Source: Candidatus Methylomirabilota bacterium
GTDB lineage: Bacteria; Methylomirabilota; Methylomirabilia; Rokubacteriales; CSP1-6
Assembly (NCBI GenBank): GCA_035315345.1
Contig: DATFYA010000050.1
Span: forward strand, 1-46,508
Reading direction: 5' to 3'
Length of the DNA: 46,508 bases
Shown: one piece after another, positions 32,482-40,009 of the stretch
Numbering within the stretch: position 1 is the first letter of the stretch
Layout of the letters: each line of letters begins with the position of its first letter
Made by a program: the position numbers and the translations under genes
The notes under the pieces: model-generated
The model's database searches: none
What the model was told of the DNA's origin: nothing
Seen by the model: the letters and a program-made list of their open reading frames with translations, nothing else

Positions 32482-32871
32482 ATGGCGAACTCGGCGGGTT
32501 ACCACGAATCGGAAGACCGGCTCCGGCCGGAGACGATGGACAACCATCGGGCGATCACCTCCATGCAGGAGGAGCTGGAGGCGGCCGACTGGTACGATCA
32601 GCGGGTCGACGCGGCGACCGACGGAGACCTCAAGGAGATCCTGGCCCACAACCGCGACGAGGAGAAGGAGCACTTCGCCATGCTGCTCGAGTGGTACCGG
32701 CGGCGTGACGCGACCATGGACGCCCACCTCAAGGAATATCTGTTCACGACCGGCTCGCTCGTCGCGCTCGAGCAGGCCAGCGCCGGCGGCAACGGCGACG
32801 GCGCGCACGCGGCGGACGGTAGCGCCGGATCGCTCGGCATCGGCAGCCTGAAGGGGGGCCAGGGGCTATGA
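32482..32871 (+). CDS. Encapsulated ferritin-like protein (EncFtn) with cargo-loading peptide
   Basis: A 129-residue ferritin-like cargo protein. Helix 1 carries E30-E31 and W37 (MQEELEAADWYDQRVDA) and helix 2 carries E60-E61 and H64 (NRDEEKEHFAMLLEW), which match the ferroxidase residues of the known EncFtn family one residue off the Rhodospirillum numbering. It half-forms a ferritin fold and needs a decamer to make the iron site. The C terminus after a Gly/Ala linker is SLGIGSLKGG, a classic encapsulin cargo-loading peptide. The protein oxidises Fe(II) and hands iron to the shell interior. AAGGAG precedes the ATG; its stop overlaps the encapsulin start (ATGA). Confidence 0.92.
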   Translation: MANSAGYHESEDRLRPETMDNHRAITSMQEELEAADWYDQRVDAATDGDLKEILAHNRDEEKEHFAMLLEWYRRRDATMDAHLKEYLFTTGSLVALEQASAGGNGDGAHAADGSAGSLGIGSLKGGQGL

Positions 32872-33698
32872 ACAACCTCAGGCGCGAGCTGGCCCCCATC
32901 TCGAGCGAAGCGTGGAGAGAGATCGATGCCGAGGCCTCGCGAGTCCTCAAGCTCAAGCTCGCCGGCCGCAAGCTGGTGGACTTCGACGGCCCGCTCGGCC
33001 CCACCGCGGCGGCGGTCAACACCGGGCGCCGCGAGTCTCTCGGCCGCGCGCCCATCGCCGACATCGAGGCCTCCCGGCGGCAGGCGCTGCCGCTGATCGA
33101 GCTGCGCTCGTATTTCGAGCTGTCGCGCGAGGAGATGGACGCGGTCGAGCGCGGGGCCGAGGATCCCGAGCTGCAGCCCCTCATCGATGCGGCCACCCGC
33201 ATCGCCTTCGCCGAGGACACCGCGATCTTCCACGGCTACGCGACCGGCGGCATCAAGGGCATCGACGAGGCGTCCGTGCATCCCATCCTCCCGATCCCCG
33301 ACGACTACCAGGAGTACCCGCGTTGCATCGCCGAGGCCACGCGGCTCCTGCGGCTGGCCGGCGTCGACGGGCCCTACGCCATCGCGATGGGGCCGCGCTA
33401 CTACACCGGCCTCACCCAGGCGGTCGGCGACGGCGGCTATCCGGTGCTGAACGTGGTGCGCAAGCTGGTGGACGGCCCGCTGGTGTGGGCGCCCGCGGTC
33501 AACGGCGCGGTGGTGGTGAGCCTCCGCGGCGGCGACTTCGAGCTGACCATCGGCACCGACCTGTCGATCGGCTACCAGAGCCACACCGACACGACGGTGC
33601 GGCTCTACCTGATCGAGACGATGGCGTTCCGCGTGCTGACCCCCGAGGCCGCGGTGGCGCTCGCGCACCGGGACGCCAAGGGCGGCAAGAAGGGCTGA
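32868..33698 (+). CDS. Family 1 encapsulin shell protein
   Basis: A 276-residue encapsulin, the HK97-fold shell subunit of a protein nanocompartment. LRRELAPISSEAWREIDAEA is the N-terminal helix that binds cargo peptides; FDGPLGPTAAAVNTG, PLIELRSYFELSREEMDAVE, DTAIFHGY, GPYAIAMGPRYYTGL, DLSIGYQSHTDTTVRLYL and the C-terminal FRVLTPEAAVAL are typical family 1 features. Length and ending are normal. Co-translated with the EncFtn gene by an ATGA overlap, so the pair builds an iron-storage nanocompartment; shell size is not deducible. Past the stop the same frame is open for another 26 codons (33699-33779). Confidence 0.95.
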   Translation: MNNLRRELAPISSEAWREIDAEASRVLKLKLAGRKLVDFDGPLGPTAAAVNTGRRESLGRAPIADIEASRRQALPLIELRSYFELSREEMDAVERGAEDPELQPLIDAATRIAFAEDTAIFHGYATGGIKGIDEASVHPILPIPDDYQEYPRCIAEATRLLRLAGVDGPYAIAMGPRYYTGLTQAVGDGGYPVLNVVRKLVDGPLVWAPAVNGAVVVSLRGGDFELTIGTDLSIGYQSHTDTTVRLYLIETMAFRVLTPEAAVALAHRDAKGGKKG

Positions 33699-33780
33699 GC
33701 GACCACGAGCGTGCAGGGCATCGTGTTCACGCCGGGCAATCCGCGCACGGTGCTCGGCGGACTGGCCCGGCGGTTCTGAG

Positions 33781-35451
33781 TCAGCCCCCCGGCCCGGCCG
33801 CCGCGCCCGCCGCCTCGAAGACCTGCCGGATGAGGGCCTGGGCCTCGGCCTGGATCCGCCGCAGGTGGTCGGGGCCCTTGAAGCTCTCCGCGTAGAGCTT
33901 GTAGACCTCCTCGGTTCCGGACGGCCGCGCCGCAAACCAGCCGCTCGCGGTGGCGACCTTCAGCCCGCCGATGGGCGCGTCGTTGGCCGGCGCGGTCGTC
34001 AGCCGCGCGGTGATCGGATCGCCGGCCAGCTCGGCGGCGCCGACCTGGGCGGGCGAGAGCCGGGCCAGCAGCGTCTTCTGCTGGACGGTGGCGGCCGCAT
34101 CGATCCGCTCGTACGCGAAGTCGCCGAACTGCCGGGTCAGCTCGCGGTAGAGATCGGCGGGATCCCGGCCGGTGACCGCGGTCATCTCGGCGGCGAGCAG
34201 CCCGAGGATGATCCCGTCCTTGTCGGTGGTCCACACGGTACCGTCGCGCCGCAGGAACGACGCGCCGGCGCTCTCCTCGCCTCCGAAGCCGAGGCTACCG
34301 TCGAGGAGCCCTTCGACGAACCACTTGAAGCCGACCGGCACCTCGACGAGCCGACGATCGAGCCGCGCGGCCACCCGGTCGATCATGCTGCTGCTCACGA
34401 GCGTCTTGCCGACGCCGGCGTGCTTCGGCCAGCCCGGCCGGTGGGCGAACAGGTAGGCGACGGCCACCGCGAGGTAGTGATTCGGGTTCAGCAGGCCGCC
34501 GCTGCCGGCCACGATGCCGTGACGATCGTGATCGGTGTCGCAGGCCCAGGCCACGTCGAACCGGTCGCGGAGGCCGATCAGGCGCTGCATCGCGTAGACC
34601 GACGAGCAGTCCATCCGGATCTTGCCGTCCCAATCCACGGTCATGAACCGGAACGTCGGATCGACCGCGTCGCTCACCACCGTCAACGGCAGCCGGTATC
34701 GCTCGGCGATCATCCCCCAATAGCGCACGCCGGCGCCGCCGAGGGGATCGACCCCGAGGCGGATGCGCGCGTCGCGCAGCACGTCGAGGTTCACCACGTG
34801 ACCCAGATCCTCGACGTACGCGCGCATGTAGTCGTGACGGTGCGTGGTGGCGGCGCCGCGCGCCCGCTCGAACGGCATGCGCGCGACCCCGGCGAGCCCG
34901 TCGGCGAGCAGCGCGTTGGCGCGATCCTCGATCCAGCCGGTGACGTGGGTGTCGGCGGGGCCGCCGCTCGGCGGGTTGTACTTGAAGCCGCCGTCCTCGG
35001 GCGGATTGTGCGAGGGCGTGATCACGATGCCGTCGGCCAACCCGTCGGCGCGCCCGCGATTGTGGCCGAGGATCGCGTGGGAGATGACCGGCGTCGGCGT
35101 GTACCCGTCCCGCTCGTCGATCATCACGTCGACCCGGTTGGCGGCCAGCACCTCGAGCGCGCTGGCGAAGGCCGATTCCGACAGCGCGTGGGTGTCGATG
35201 CCGAGGAAGAGCGGCCCGTCGATGTGCCGCTCGCGGCGGTACTGACAGATCGCCTCGGTGATGGCCAGGATGTGGGCCTCGTTGAAGGCGCCGTCCAGGG
35301 CGGATCCGCGGTGCCCCGAGGTGCCGAAGGCCACGCGCTGCTCGCGGAGCGTGGGATCCGGGCGCCGCGTGTAGTACGCGGTCATCAGGCGCGGGATGTT
35401 GGCGAGGCTCGAGGGCTCGGGCGGCTTTCCGGCGCACGGATCCACTGGCAT
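33781..35451 (-). CDS. pgm: Phosphoglucomutase (alpha-D-glucose phosphate-specific)
   Basis: A 556-residue phosphohexomutase of the Pgm type: glucose-1-phosphate to glucose-6-phosphate. [17 protein letters not shown] near 45, the phosphoserine loop with S147 in [12 protein letters not shown], the Mg site DTDHDRHG, the sugar loop GGEESAG and the phosphate site RPSGTEE are all present and spaced as in E. coli Pgm (546 residues). N-terminal residues [21 protein letters not shown] also fit. The start is the ATG at 35451. It is followed upstream by the adenylate-cyclase gene (10-base gap) on the same strand, with no evident functional link. The 3' end faces the encapsulin operon. Confidence 0.93.
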   Translation of the reverse strand: MPVDPCAGKPPEPSSLANIPRLMTAYYTRRPDPTLREQRVAFGTSGHRGSALDGAFNEAHILAITEAICQYRRERHIDGPLFLGIDTHALSESAFASALEVLAANRVDVMIDERDGYTPTPVISHAILGHNRGRADGLADGIVITPSHNPPEDGGFKYNPPSGGPADTHVTGWIEDRANALLADGLAGVARMPFERARGAATTHRHDYMRAYVEDLGHVVNLDVLRDARIRLGVDPLGGAGVRYWGMIAERYRLPLTVVSDAVDPTFRFMTVDWDGKIRMDCSSVYAMQRLIGLRDRFDVAWACDTDHDRHGIVAGSGGLLNPNHYLAVAVAYLFAHRPGWPKHAGVGKTLVSSSMIDRVAARLDRRLVEVPVGFKWFVEGLLDGSLGFGGEESAGASFLRRDGTVWTTDKDGIILGLLAAEMTAVTGRDPADLYRELTRQFGDFAYERIDAAATVQQKTLLARLSPAQVGAAELAGDPITARLTTAPANDAPIGGLKVATASGWFAARPSGTEEVYKLYAESFKGPDHLRRIQAEAQALIRQVFEAAGAAAGPGG

Positions 35452-35461
35452 GGCGATCGCC

Positions 35462-36682
35462 TCAGCCTCGGACGCGCGGTCTGCCCCGCCGCGTCGCCGC
35501 GTCCGGCCTCGCCGACCCGCGGCGTCCGGTTCGCGCCTTCGGGAAGCTCGCCCGCAGGCCCTTGGCCTGAGCCTGGAACAGCGTCTCGACCTCCGGGAGG
35601 CCGGCCAGCCGATGGCGGCCGAGGCTCCGGAACCGGACGCCGCCGCCCGCCGACGGGCCGACCGCGTTACGCGCCCGGCCGGAGAGGAGGATCTGCCCCC
35701 CGTGGGCCGCCGAGCACACCCGGGCCGTGGTATGGACGGCCAGCCCGATGTAGCCGACGTCGGTGAGGGTGGGGCGCCCGCTGTGGATGCCCACGCGGAC
35801 ACGGACGTCGAGGTCGTCGGGCCACGCGCGCGCGCCGATCGCGCGCTGGAGGGCCACCGCCGCGGCCACCGCGGCGGGCGCGCGCTCGAACACCGCGAAG
35901 TACTCGTCGGCCCGCGCGTCGATCTCGCGTCCGCTCGCGCGGAGCACCGCGGCGCGCAGGATGCTCCGCACGTCGTTCAGCAGATCGCCGTAGCGGTCGC
36001 CCAGGCGGCGTAGCAGCGCGGTGGAGCCCTCCATGTCGGTCATCAGGAGAGTGACGAAGCCGGTCGGCAGCGCGGCCGCATCGGTGGAGGTGGCCTGGAT
36101 CTGCCCGTGCAGCAGCTCCTTCTCGACCACGAAGCGCACCGCGGCCCGCACCGTCTCGGCCAGCGCGGGATCGTCCAGGATCGTCGGGTCGTGGACCAGC
36201 GCGGTCATCGGACGCCCCTGGCGCTCGAGGAACGTGACGCCGCGCCGGTCTCCCTCGGTCGGCAGCGGAGTGGGGCGGCCTCCGCCGTCGAGATAAGCGC
36301 CCGCGGCCTCGGACCAGTGCAGGACGGCGAGGCTCGGATCGCGCAGGACGCTCCGCAGCCGCTGCTCCAGCTCGCCCGGCGCGCCGTGCCGCCCCAGCTC
36401 GATCACGAGCCGGCCGGCGGTGGCGTTGCTCCGCTCGGTCTGCAGCTGCCCGGTGATGAAGCCGACCGGGACGATGCGGTACTTCTTCGCCGCGTTCAGG
36501 AGCCGGGTGCGCGTACGCTCCCGGGCCGCCTCGTCCTCGAAGCCGACCTGGCTGAATCGGGCCAGCGCGTTGCGCACGTGCGCCTCGTCGTGGATGGGCA
36601 GCCGCCGGCGGCCGCGCGAATCGATGTAGGCGAAGGCGCTGGCGGGCAGACGCGCCCGCTTACTGGCCGCGAGCCGAGACAT
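35462..36682 (-). CDS. Class III adenylate/guanylate cyclase domain protein with N-terminal DUF6582-like region
   Basis: A 406-residue protein. Residues about 10-75 ([19 protein letters not shown], then [15 protein letters not shown]) look like DUF6582, a small module otherwise seen at the N termini of phage-like proteins. A middle part (about 85-195) has no recognised motif. A class III nucleotide cyclase domain follows: [20 protein letters not shown] (first metal Asp), RADEYFAVF (second acidic position) and [21 protein letters not shown] Lys/Arg-rich tail ends the protein. Whether it makes cAMP or cGMP or is inactive cannot be judged. A TATGGT box six bases before the ATG suggests a leaderless message. 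Confidence 0.75.
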   Translation of the reverse strand: MSRLAASKRARLPASAFAYIDSRGRRRLPIHDEAHVRNALARFSQVGFEDEAARERTRTRLLNAAKKYRIVPVGFITGQLQTERSNATAGRLVIELGRHGAPGELEQRLRSVLRDPSLAVLHWSEAAGAYLDGGGRPTPLPTEGDRRGVTFLERQGRPMTALVHDPTILDDPALAETVRAAVRFVVEKELLHGQIQATSTDAAALPTGFVTLLMTDMEGSTALLRRLGDRYGDLLNDVRSILRAAVLRASGREIDARADEYFAVFERAPAAVAAAVALQRAIGARAWPDDLDVRVRVGIHSGRPTLTDVGYIGLAVHTTARVCSAAHGGQILLSGRARNAVGPSAGGGVRFRSLGRHRLAGLPEVETLFQAQAKGLRASFPKARTGRRGSARPDAATRRGRPRVRG

Positions 36683-36688
36683 GCGTCC

Positions 36689-36694
36689 ACCATA
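36689..36694 (-). promoter_or_regulatory. -10 box, probable leaderless promoter of the cyclase gene
   Basis: TATGGT on the minus strand ends six bases before the ATG at 36682, with no Shine-Dalgarno between. No -35 box was found. Confidence 0.4.
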
Positions 36695-36745
36695 CTCCGC
36701 TTCGTTGCCGGGCGGGAGGCGGCGGAGACGGCGGAGCCGGCGACG

Positions 36746-37027
36746 TCAGGCCCAGTCCAGCGGGCCGAACCGGTCGTGTCTGGGCACCGGCCGTCGCGTC
36801 GGTCGAAGGCCGAAATTCTTGATCTTGTAGAGCAGGGCGCGATAGCTGATCTCCAGGAGCCTGGCCGCCCGCACCCGATTCCACTCGGTTCTCTCGAGCA
36901 CCTGCAGGATGACCTCGCGCTCCGCCGCGTGCGCCGCTTCCCTGGCGATGTGCTTCAACGATACGGGCGCGATCCCGGTCTCCGGCGCGGCCTCGATGTC
37001 ACCGGTCTTGCTCGCGAAATCGACCAT
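36746..37027 (-). CDS. Fis-like helix-turn-helix DNA-binding protein
   Basis: A 93-residue protein equal to the DNA-binding end of NtrC-type activators without the ATPase part: LKHIAREAAHAAEREVILQV, then RTEWNRVRAARLLEISYRAL and LYKIKNFGL, the Fis/NtrC C-terminal fold. It could be an independent small regulator or nucleoid protein, or a piece of a former sigma54 activator; the good ribosome-binding site AGGAGGGA before the ATG at 37027 favours an active gene. A basic tail (RPTRRPVPRHDR) follows. Two copies of a 15-base repeat lie just upstream. Confidence 0.8.
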   Translation of the reverse strand: MVDFASKTGDIEAAPETGIAPVSLKHIAREAAHAAEREVILQVLERTEWNRVRAARLLEISYRALLYKIKNFGLRPTRRPVPRHDRFGPLDWA

Positions 37028-37035
37028 CGTTCCCT

Positions 37036-37065
37036 CCTGAAGATCGTATGCCTGAAGATCGTATG
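37036..37065. repeat. 15-bp tandem direct repeat upstream of the Fis-like gene
   Basis: CCTGAAGATCGTATG occurs twice in tandem (37036-37050, 37051-37065), immediately before the ribosome-binding site of the Fis-like gene on the minus strand. It may be a short duplication or a binding site for the protein itself. Confidence 0.8.
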
Positions 37066-37380
37066 GCGTGTGCTCCGGTCACCGTAGGAGAGCCGTCCGT
37101 GCCTGTCAAGCGCTCGTCTGCTCGCCAGGCATGCGGCGATTCGCGACGGACGACGCGTGGTCGCCGATCAATGCTGGCTGCAAAGCGGCCTCCGCACGCC
37201 AGGCCCGATCAGCACGTCACCTGGAACCGACGCCGTCCGCGACGCCGCATCAGCGCGTCGTATTTCCATCCGGTGGATGGCTGGGGATAAGTGGATAACT
37301 ACACGCCCATTATTTCGCGCGGCTCGTGCTAGCATCCCCGCCCGTCTCGGTTCGGCGACAGCCCCTCCCCCGACGCGACG
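37066..37380. other. Intergenic region between the Fis-like gene and the ppk1 relic
   Basis: No reading frame with recognisable content. An AT-richer stretch at about 37270-37335 (two copies of GGATAA about 10 bases apart and a TAGCAT box at 37330-37335) may be what remains of the promoter of the ppk1 relic. Nothing else was seen. Confidence 0.5.
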
Positions 37381-37680
37381 ATGACCGATCCGTGAGCTGT
37401 GGTGGCTCGAGGAGAGCGGCTCGCTCCTGGACGACGCCCGGGATCCGGCCGCGCCGCCCCTCGCGCGGCTGCGCGCGCTGGCCGCCATCAGCGCGAACCT
37501 GGACGAGTTCTTCACGGGTCGGATCCCGTCGCTCAAGCGCCTGGCTCGCGACGCAGCCAGGTGGCCCGGCGGGCCCGCGAGCTGGTCGCGGGCGCAGCGG
37601 CGCTGCTCCGACGACCTGCGCGAGCCGCTGGCCCGGGCGACTCGCCCCGCGGTGGACTCGGCGCTCCCCCACCGCGAGCG
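37381..37680 (+). pseudogene. Polyphosphate kinase 1 (ppk1) N-terminal relic
   Basis: The frame from 37391 reads RELWWLEESGSLLDDARDP, then ALAAISANLDEFFTGRIPSL and KRLARDA. This matches the N-terminal domain of PPK1 (typical: NRELSWLEFN... SSNLDEFFMVRV). The only nearby ATG (37381, MTDP) is one base out of frame. After about residue 60 the sequence drifts: the helix ARELVAGAAALL lies in a second frame and the rest is unrecognisable by 37680. Full PPK1 has about 690 residues, so nearly all of the protein is gone. An intact PPK2 gene lies at 45001. Confidence 0.7.
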
Positions 37681-37764
37681 GTCCATCGGCCGACGTCCTG
37701 GCGCTGCTGCGGGCGGACTGCGGCTCTCCGACGATGACGTGCCCGGTATCGGTAGCTGCTCCAT

Positions 37765-37786
37765 CCGCGGCCCTCCTGGGCCGCGG
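37765..37786 (-). terminator. GC hairpin downstream of the LLM/hydrolase unit
   Basis: CCGCGGCCC-tcct-GGGCCGCGG is a perfect 9-bp stem with a 4-base loop, five bases past the stop of the alpha/beta hydrolase gene. No T-run follows, so it is not a textbook intrinsic terminator. Confidence 0.45.
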
Positions 37787-37790
37787 CACG

Positions 37791-38525
37791 CTACCCTGCC
37801 GGCGTGTGCTCGAGGAAGAACGCCCGGACGCGGGCGCGCGCCGACGTGAGCGCCGGGCCGGTCTTCCACTCCGGGATCAACTCGCAGCGAGGCAACAGCT
37901 TCGCCAGCTCCTCGGAGATCGGGAAGGGATGCGCCTCGTCGTTGCCGGCCAGCACCAGGCACGGCGTCCGGCAGGTGGCGGCGAAGGCCCGGTCCGCGCA
38001 GTAGACGAAGTCCGGCCCGTACATGTTCCGGTAGAAGGCGTCGAGGACCGCCGGCGTGGCCTCCGGGTGGTCCTTCACCGACTCGACCCAGGCCTCGAAT
38101 CGCGCCGAGCGCGTCGCCGGCATCGGCCCGACCCGCCCGATCGGCTGGGCCAGCACCGCGGAGGCGACCCGGTCCGGCCGGGCCTTCAGCATGCTCATGA
38201 TGAAGGACCCGCCGATGCACTGGCCGTAGAGGTGACAGCGATCGATTCCGAGGTGATCGAGCACCGCGAGGTGGTCGCCGGTGTAGGTGGGCCAGCCGTC
38301 CTGCGCGGTGATCGGGGCCCGCGACTGGCCGCCCGCGTTGCGCTGGTCCATCGCGATCACCCGGAAGCTCCCGCCCAGCTCGATGATCGGATTGATCGGC
38401 GCGGCGGGACGGCCCCAGACCTCGATGGTCGATTGCAGTCCCGCCGGCGCGAACGTGAGGATGGGGAATCCCCGCCCGGTCTCCTCGTAGTAGAGGGTGG
38501 CGTCGCGGTGACGGAAGCTGGGCAT
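37791..38525 (-). CDS. Alpha/beta hydrolase with a Cys at the nucleophile position
   Basis: A 244-residue alpha/beta hydrolase. The oxyanion and first-strand region is PILTFAPAGLQST, VIAMDQRNAGGQSRAP follows, and the nucleophile elbow reads LYGQCIGGSF, with C103 where Ser normally stands. TPCLVLAGNDEAHPFP contains the likely acid and the C-terminal FLEHTPAG the His. Cys nucleophiles occur in dienelactone hydrolases and a minority of other families. The substrate is unknown. The ATG at 38525 lies five bases after the stop of the LLM oxidoreductase gene, so they form an operon. Confidence 0.85.
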   Translation of the reverse strand: MPSFRHRDATLYYEETGRGFPILTFAPAGLQSTIEVWGRPAAPINPIIELGGSFRVIAMDQRNAGGQSRAPITAQDGWPTYTGDHLAVLDHLGIDRCHLYGQCIGGSFIMSMLKARPDRVASAVLAQPIGRVGPMPATRSARFEAWVESVKDHPEATPAVLDAFYRNMYGPDFVYCADRAFAATCRTPCLVLAGNDEAHPFPISEELAKLLPRCELIPEWKTGPALTSARARVRAFFLEHTPAG

Positions 38526-38530
38526 CCGCG

Positions 38531-39553
38531 TCAGGCCCCGACCCGCGACGTCCGCAGGGCGGGGAGCACGCGCTCCGCGAGCAGGGCGATGGTGCGCAGG
38601 ACGCGCGCCTGCTCCATGCCCGGCCACTGCACGCGGAAGATGAACGAGTTGACCCCGAGCCGCTCGGCGTAGCGCGTGATCTCGCGGACCGCGTCGTCGG
38701 GATCGCCCACGATGAAGCGATCGGCCACGAGGTCCTCGAACTCGTGCGCGAAGCTGTCGCCCTCGGGGAGCGCCTTGTCCTGGCCCCAGGAGGCGTAGGC
38801 CTTGTACTTGGCCTCGAGGAACGGACGGCACTCCGTGAGCGCGGTGCGGCGGTCTCCCGCCAGATACAGCTCCTTGATGATCGGCAGCTCGGTCGGGAAC
38901 GGGCGGCCGGCCTCGCGCAGCGCGTCGCGGTACACGCCCATCTGGCGCTCGAGCACCGCGAGCTTGGCGTGGGGGTTGATCACCCACGCGTCGGCCATCC
39001 GCGCCGCGCGGGCCACCGCCGCGTCGTTGTTGGCCGCGAACCAGATCGGCGGGTGCGGCTGCTGCACCGGGCGCAGCATCATGCGCGCGCGCGTGAGATG
39101 GAAGAAGCGGCCGTGGTGGGTCACCTCGTCGTCCGCCCAGAGGCGCTTGATGACCTCGAGGCCCTCCACGAAGCGCCCCACCCGCTCCTTGGGCGCGATG
39201 CCGAAGGCCTCGTTCTCCTCCTCGCGATAGCCGAGGCCCACCCCGAAGACGAAGCGCCCCTCGGTGATGACGTCGAGCGTGGCGACCTGCTCGGCCACGT
39301 CCACCGGATTGAGCAGCGGCAGCAGGATCACGGTGGCGCCGACCCGCATCGTGCCCGCCTCCGCGGCGAGCCGCGCCAGCGCGGGCAGGCTCTGCACCTC
39401 CTGGAACGGCGTGGACAGGAAGTGCTGGCCCATCACGATGAGACCGAAGCCGGCGTCGCGCGCCGCCCGGACCTGGTCGATGTGCTCGCGGAAGCGATCG
39501 ACCATGGACACGCCGGGCGGATGCTGCTTGGAGACGATCAGGCCGAAGTTCAT
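38531..39553 (-). CDS. LLM class flavin-dependent oxidoreductase
   Basis: A 340-residue luciferase-like monooxygenase family protein. NFGLIVSKQHPPGVSMVDR at the N terminus, GFGLIVMGQHFLSTPFQEVQ, MRVGATVILLPLLNPVDVAE, ITEGRFVFGVGLGYREEENE and PPIWFAANNDAAVARAARMA are typical of the bacterial luciferase-like family. It would use FMN or F420 and act on a small organic compound. The start at 39553 is chosen because the conserved N terminus begins there; an in-frame ATG at 39592 adds 13 residues of low quality. In an operon with the Cys-type hydrolase: oxidation followed by hydrolysis of the product is a reasonable reading. Confidence 0.88.
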   Translation of the reverse strand: MNFGLIVSKQHPPGVSMVDRFREHIDQVRAARDAGFGLIVMGQHFLSTPFQEVQSLPALARLAAEAGTMRVGATVILLPLLNPVDVAEQVATLDVITEGRFVFGVGLGYREEENEAFGIAPKERVGRFVEGLEVIKRLWADDEVTHHGRFFHLTRARMMLRPVQQPHPPIWFAANNDAAVARAARMADAWVINPHAKLAVLERQMGVYRDALREAGRPFPTELPIIKELYLAGDRRTALTECRPFLEAKYKAYASWGQDKALPEGDSFAHEFEDLVADRFIVGDPDDAVREITRYAERLGVNSFIFRVQWPGMEQARVLRTIALLAERVLPALRTSRVGA

Positions 39554-39601
39554 CCCGCTGCCCTGTGTATCAACTGCGATGGGTGGAGTCAAGGCGGAGC
39601 G

Positions 39602-39928
39602 TCACCGCCGTGCCACGCGCATGCGGACGCCCGGCGTCGGCCGCAGCGTGATGTAGGGCGTGGGGACGATGCGCTGGCCCGGGATGAGGTCGAGTCGGAA
39701 GCGCGACGCGATGGCGGCGAGGATCAGGACGGCTTTCGCGGCTCCGGGCCACGACCAGCTCCTCGAGCGCGTCCGGGTAGATTGGCAGGACGCGATAGGG
39801 CCCGAGCCGCGTCTCGACGACCCGTAGTGTCGCGCGCACGACTCGTAGAAGCCGAGCTGGTCGCGCCGGATCGCCGCCGCGCTGCCGCTCAGATAGCCGC
39901 CCTTCGGACCGGCGAGAGGCGTCGCCAT
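39602..39928 (-). pseudogene. Cytochrome P450, internally deleted and frameshifted
   Basis: The first 33 codons read as the N terminus of a bacterial P450 (LAGPKGGYLSGSAAAIRRDQ, then GFYESCARHYG). After this the frame shifts by one; the neighbouring frame continues naturally with VVETRLGPYRVLPIYPDALE and ELVVARS. Then the original frame resumes at the far C terminus: AKAVLILAAIASRFRLDLIP and ITLRPTPGVRMRVARR. Roughly 300 residues, including the I helix, ExxR and the haem-binding Cys, are missing. A TAGGGT box seven bases before the ATG at 39928 survives. The product cannot bind haem. Confidence 0.8.
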
Positions 39929-39935
39929 CGGCGCC

Positions 39936-39944
39936 ACCCTAGCA
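39936..39944 (-). promoter_or_regulatory. Extended -10 box before the P450 relic
   Basis: TGCTAGGGT on the minus strand fits TGnTAnnnT and ends seven bases before the ATG at 39928. It is the promoter type seen at other probable leaderless genes here. Confidence 0.4.
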
Positions 39945-39996
39945 CCGGTCAACCGGGTAGGCCACCGGCCGCCTTTCCCCGCGCCCGCCGGCCACG

Positions 39997-40002
39997 TAGA
40001 AT
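39997..40002 (+). promoter_or_regulatory. -10 box, probable leaderless promoter of the cyclo-ligase gene
   Basis: TAGAAT (five of six matches to TATAAT) ends seven bases before the GTG start at 40010, with no Shine-Dalgarno between. No clear -35 box. Confidence 0.5.
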
Positions 40003-40009
40003 CCGAGAC

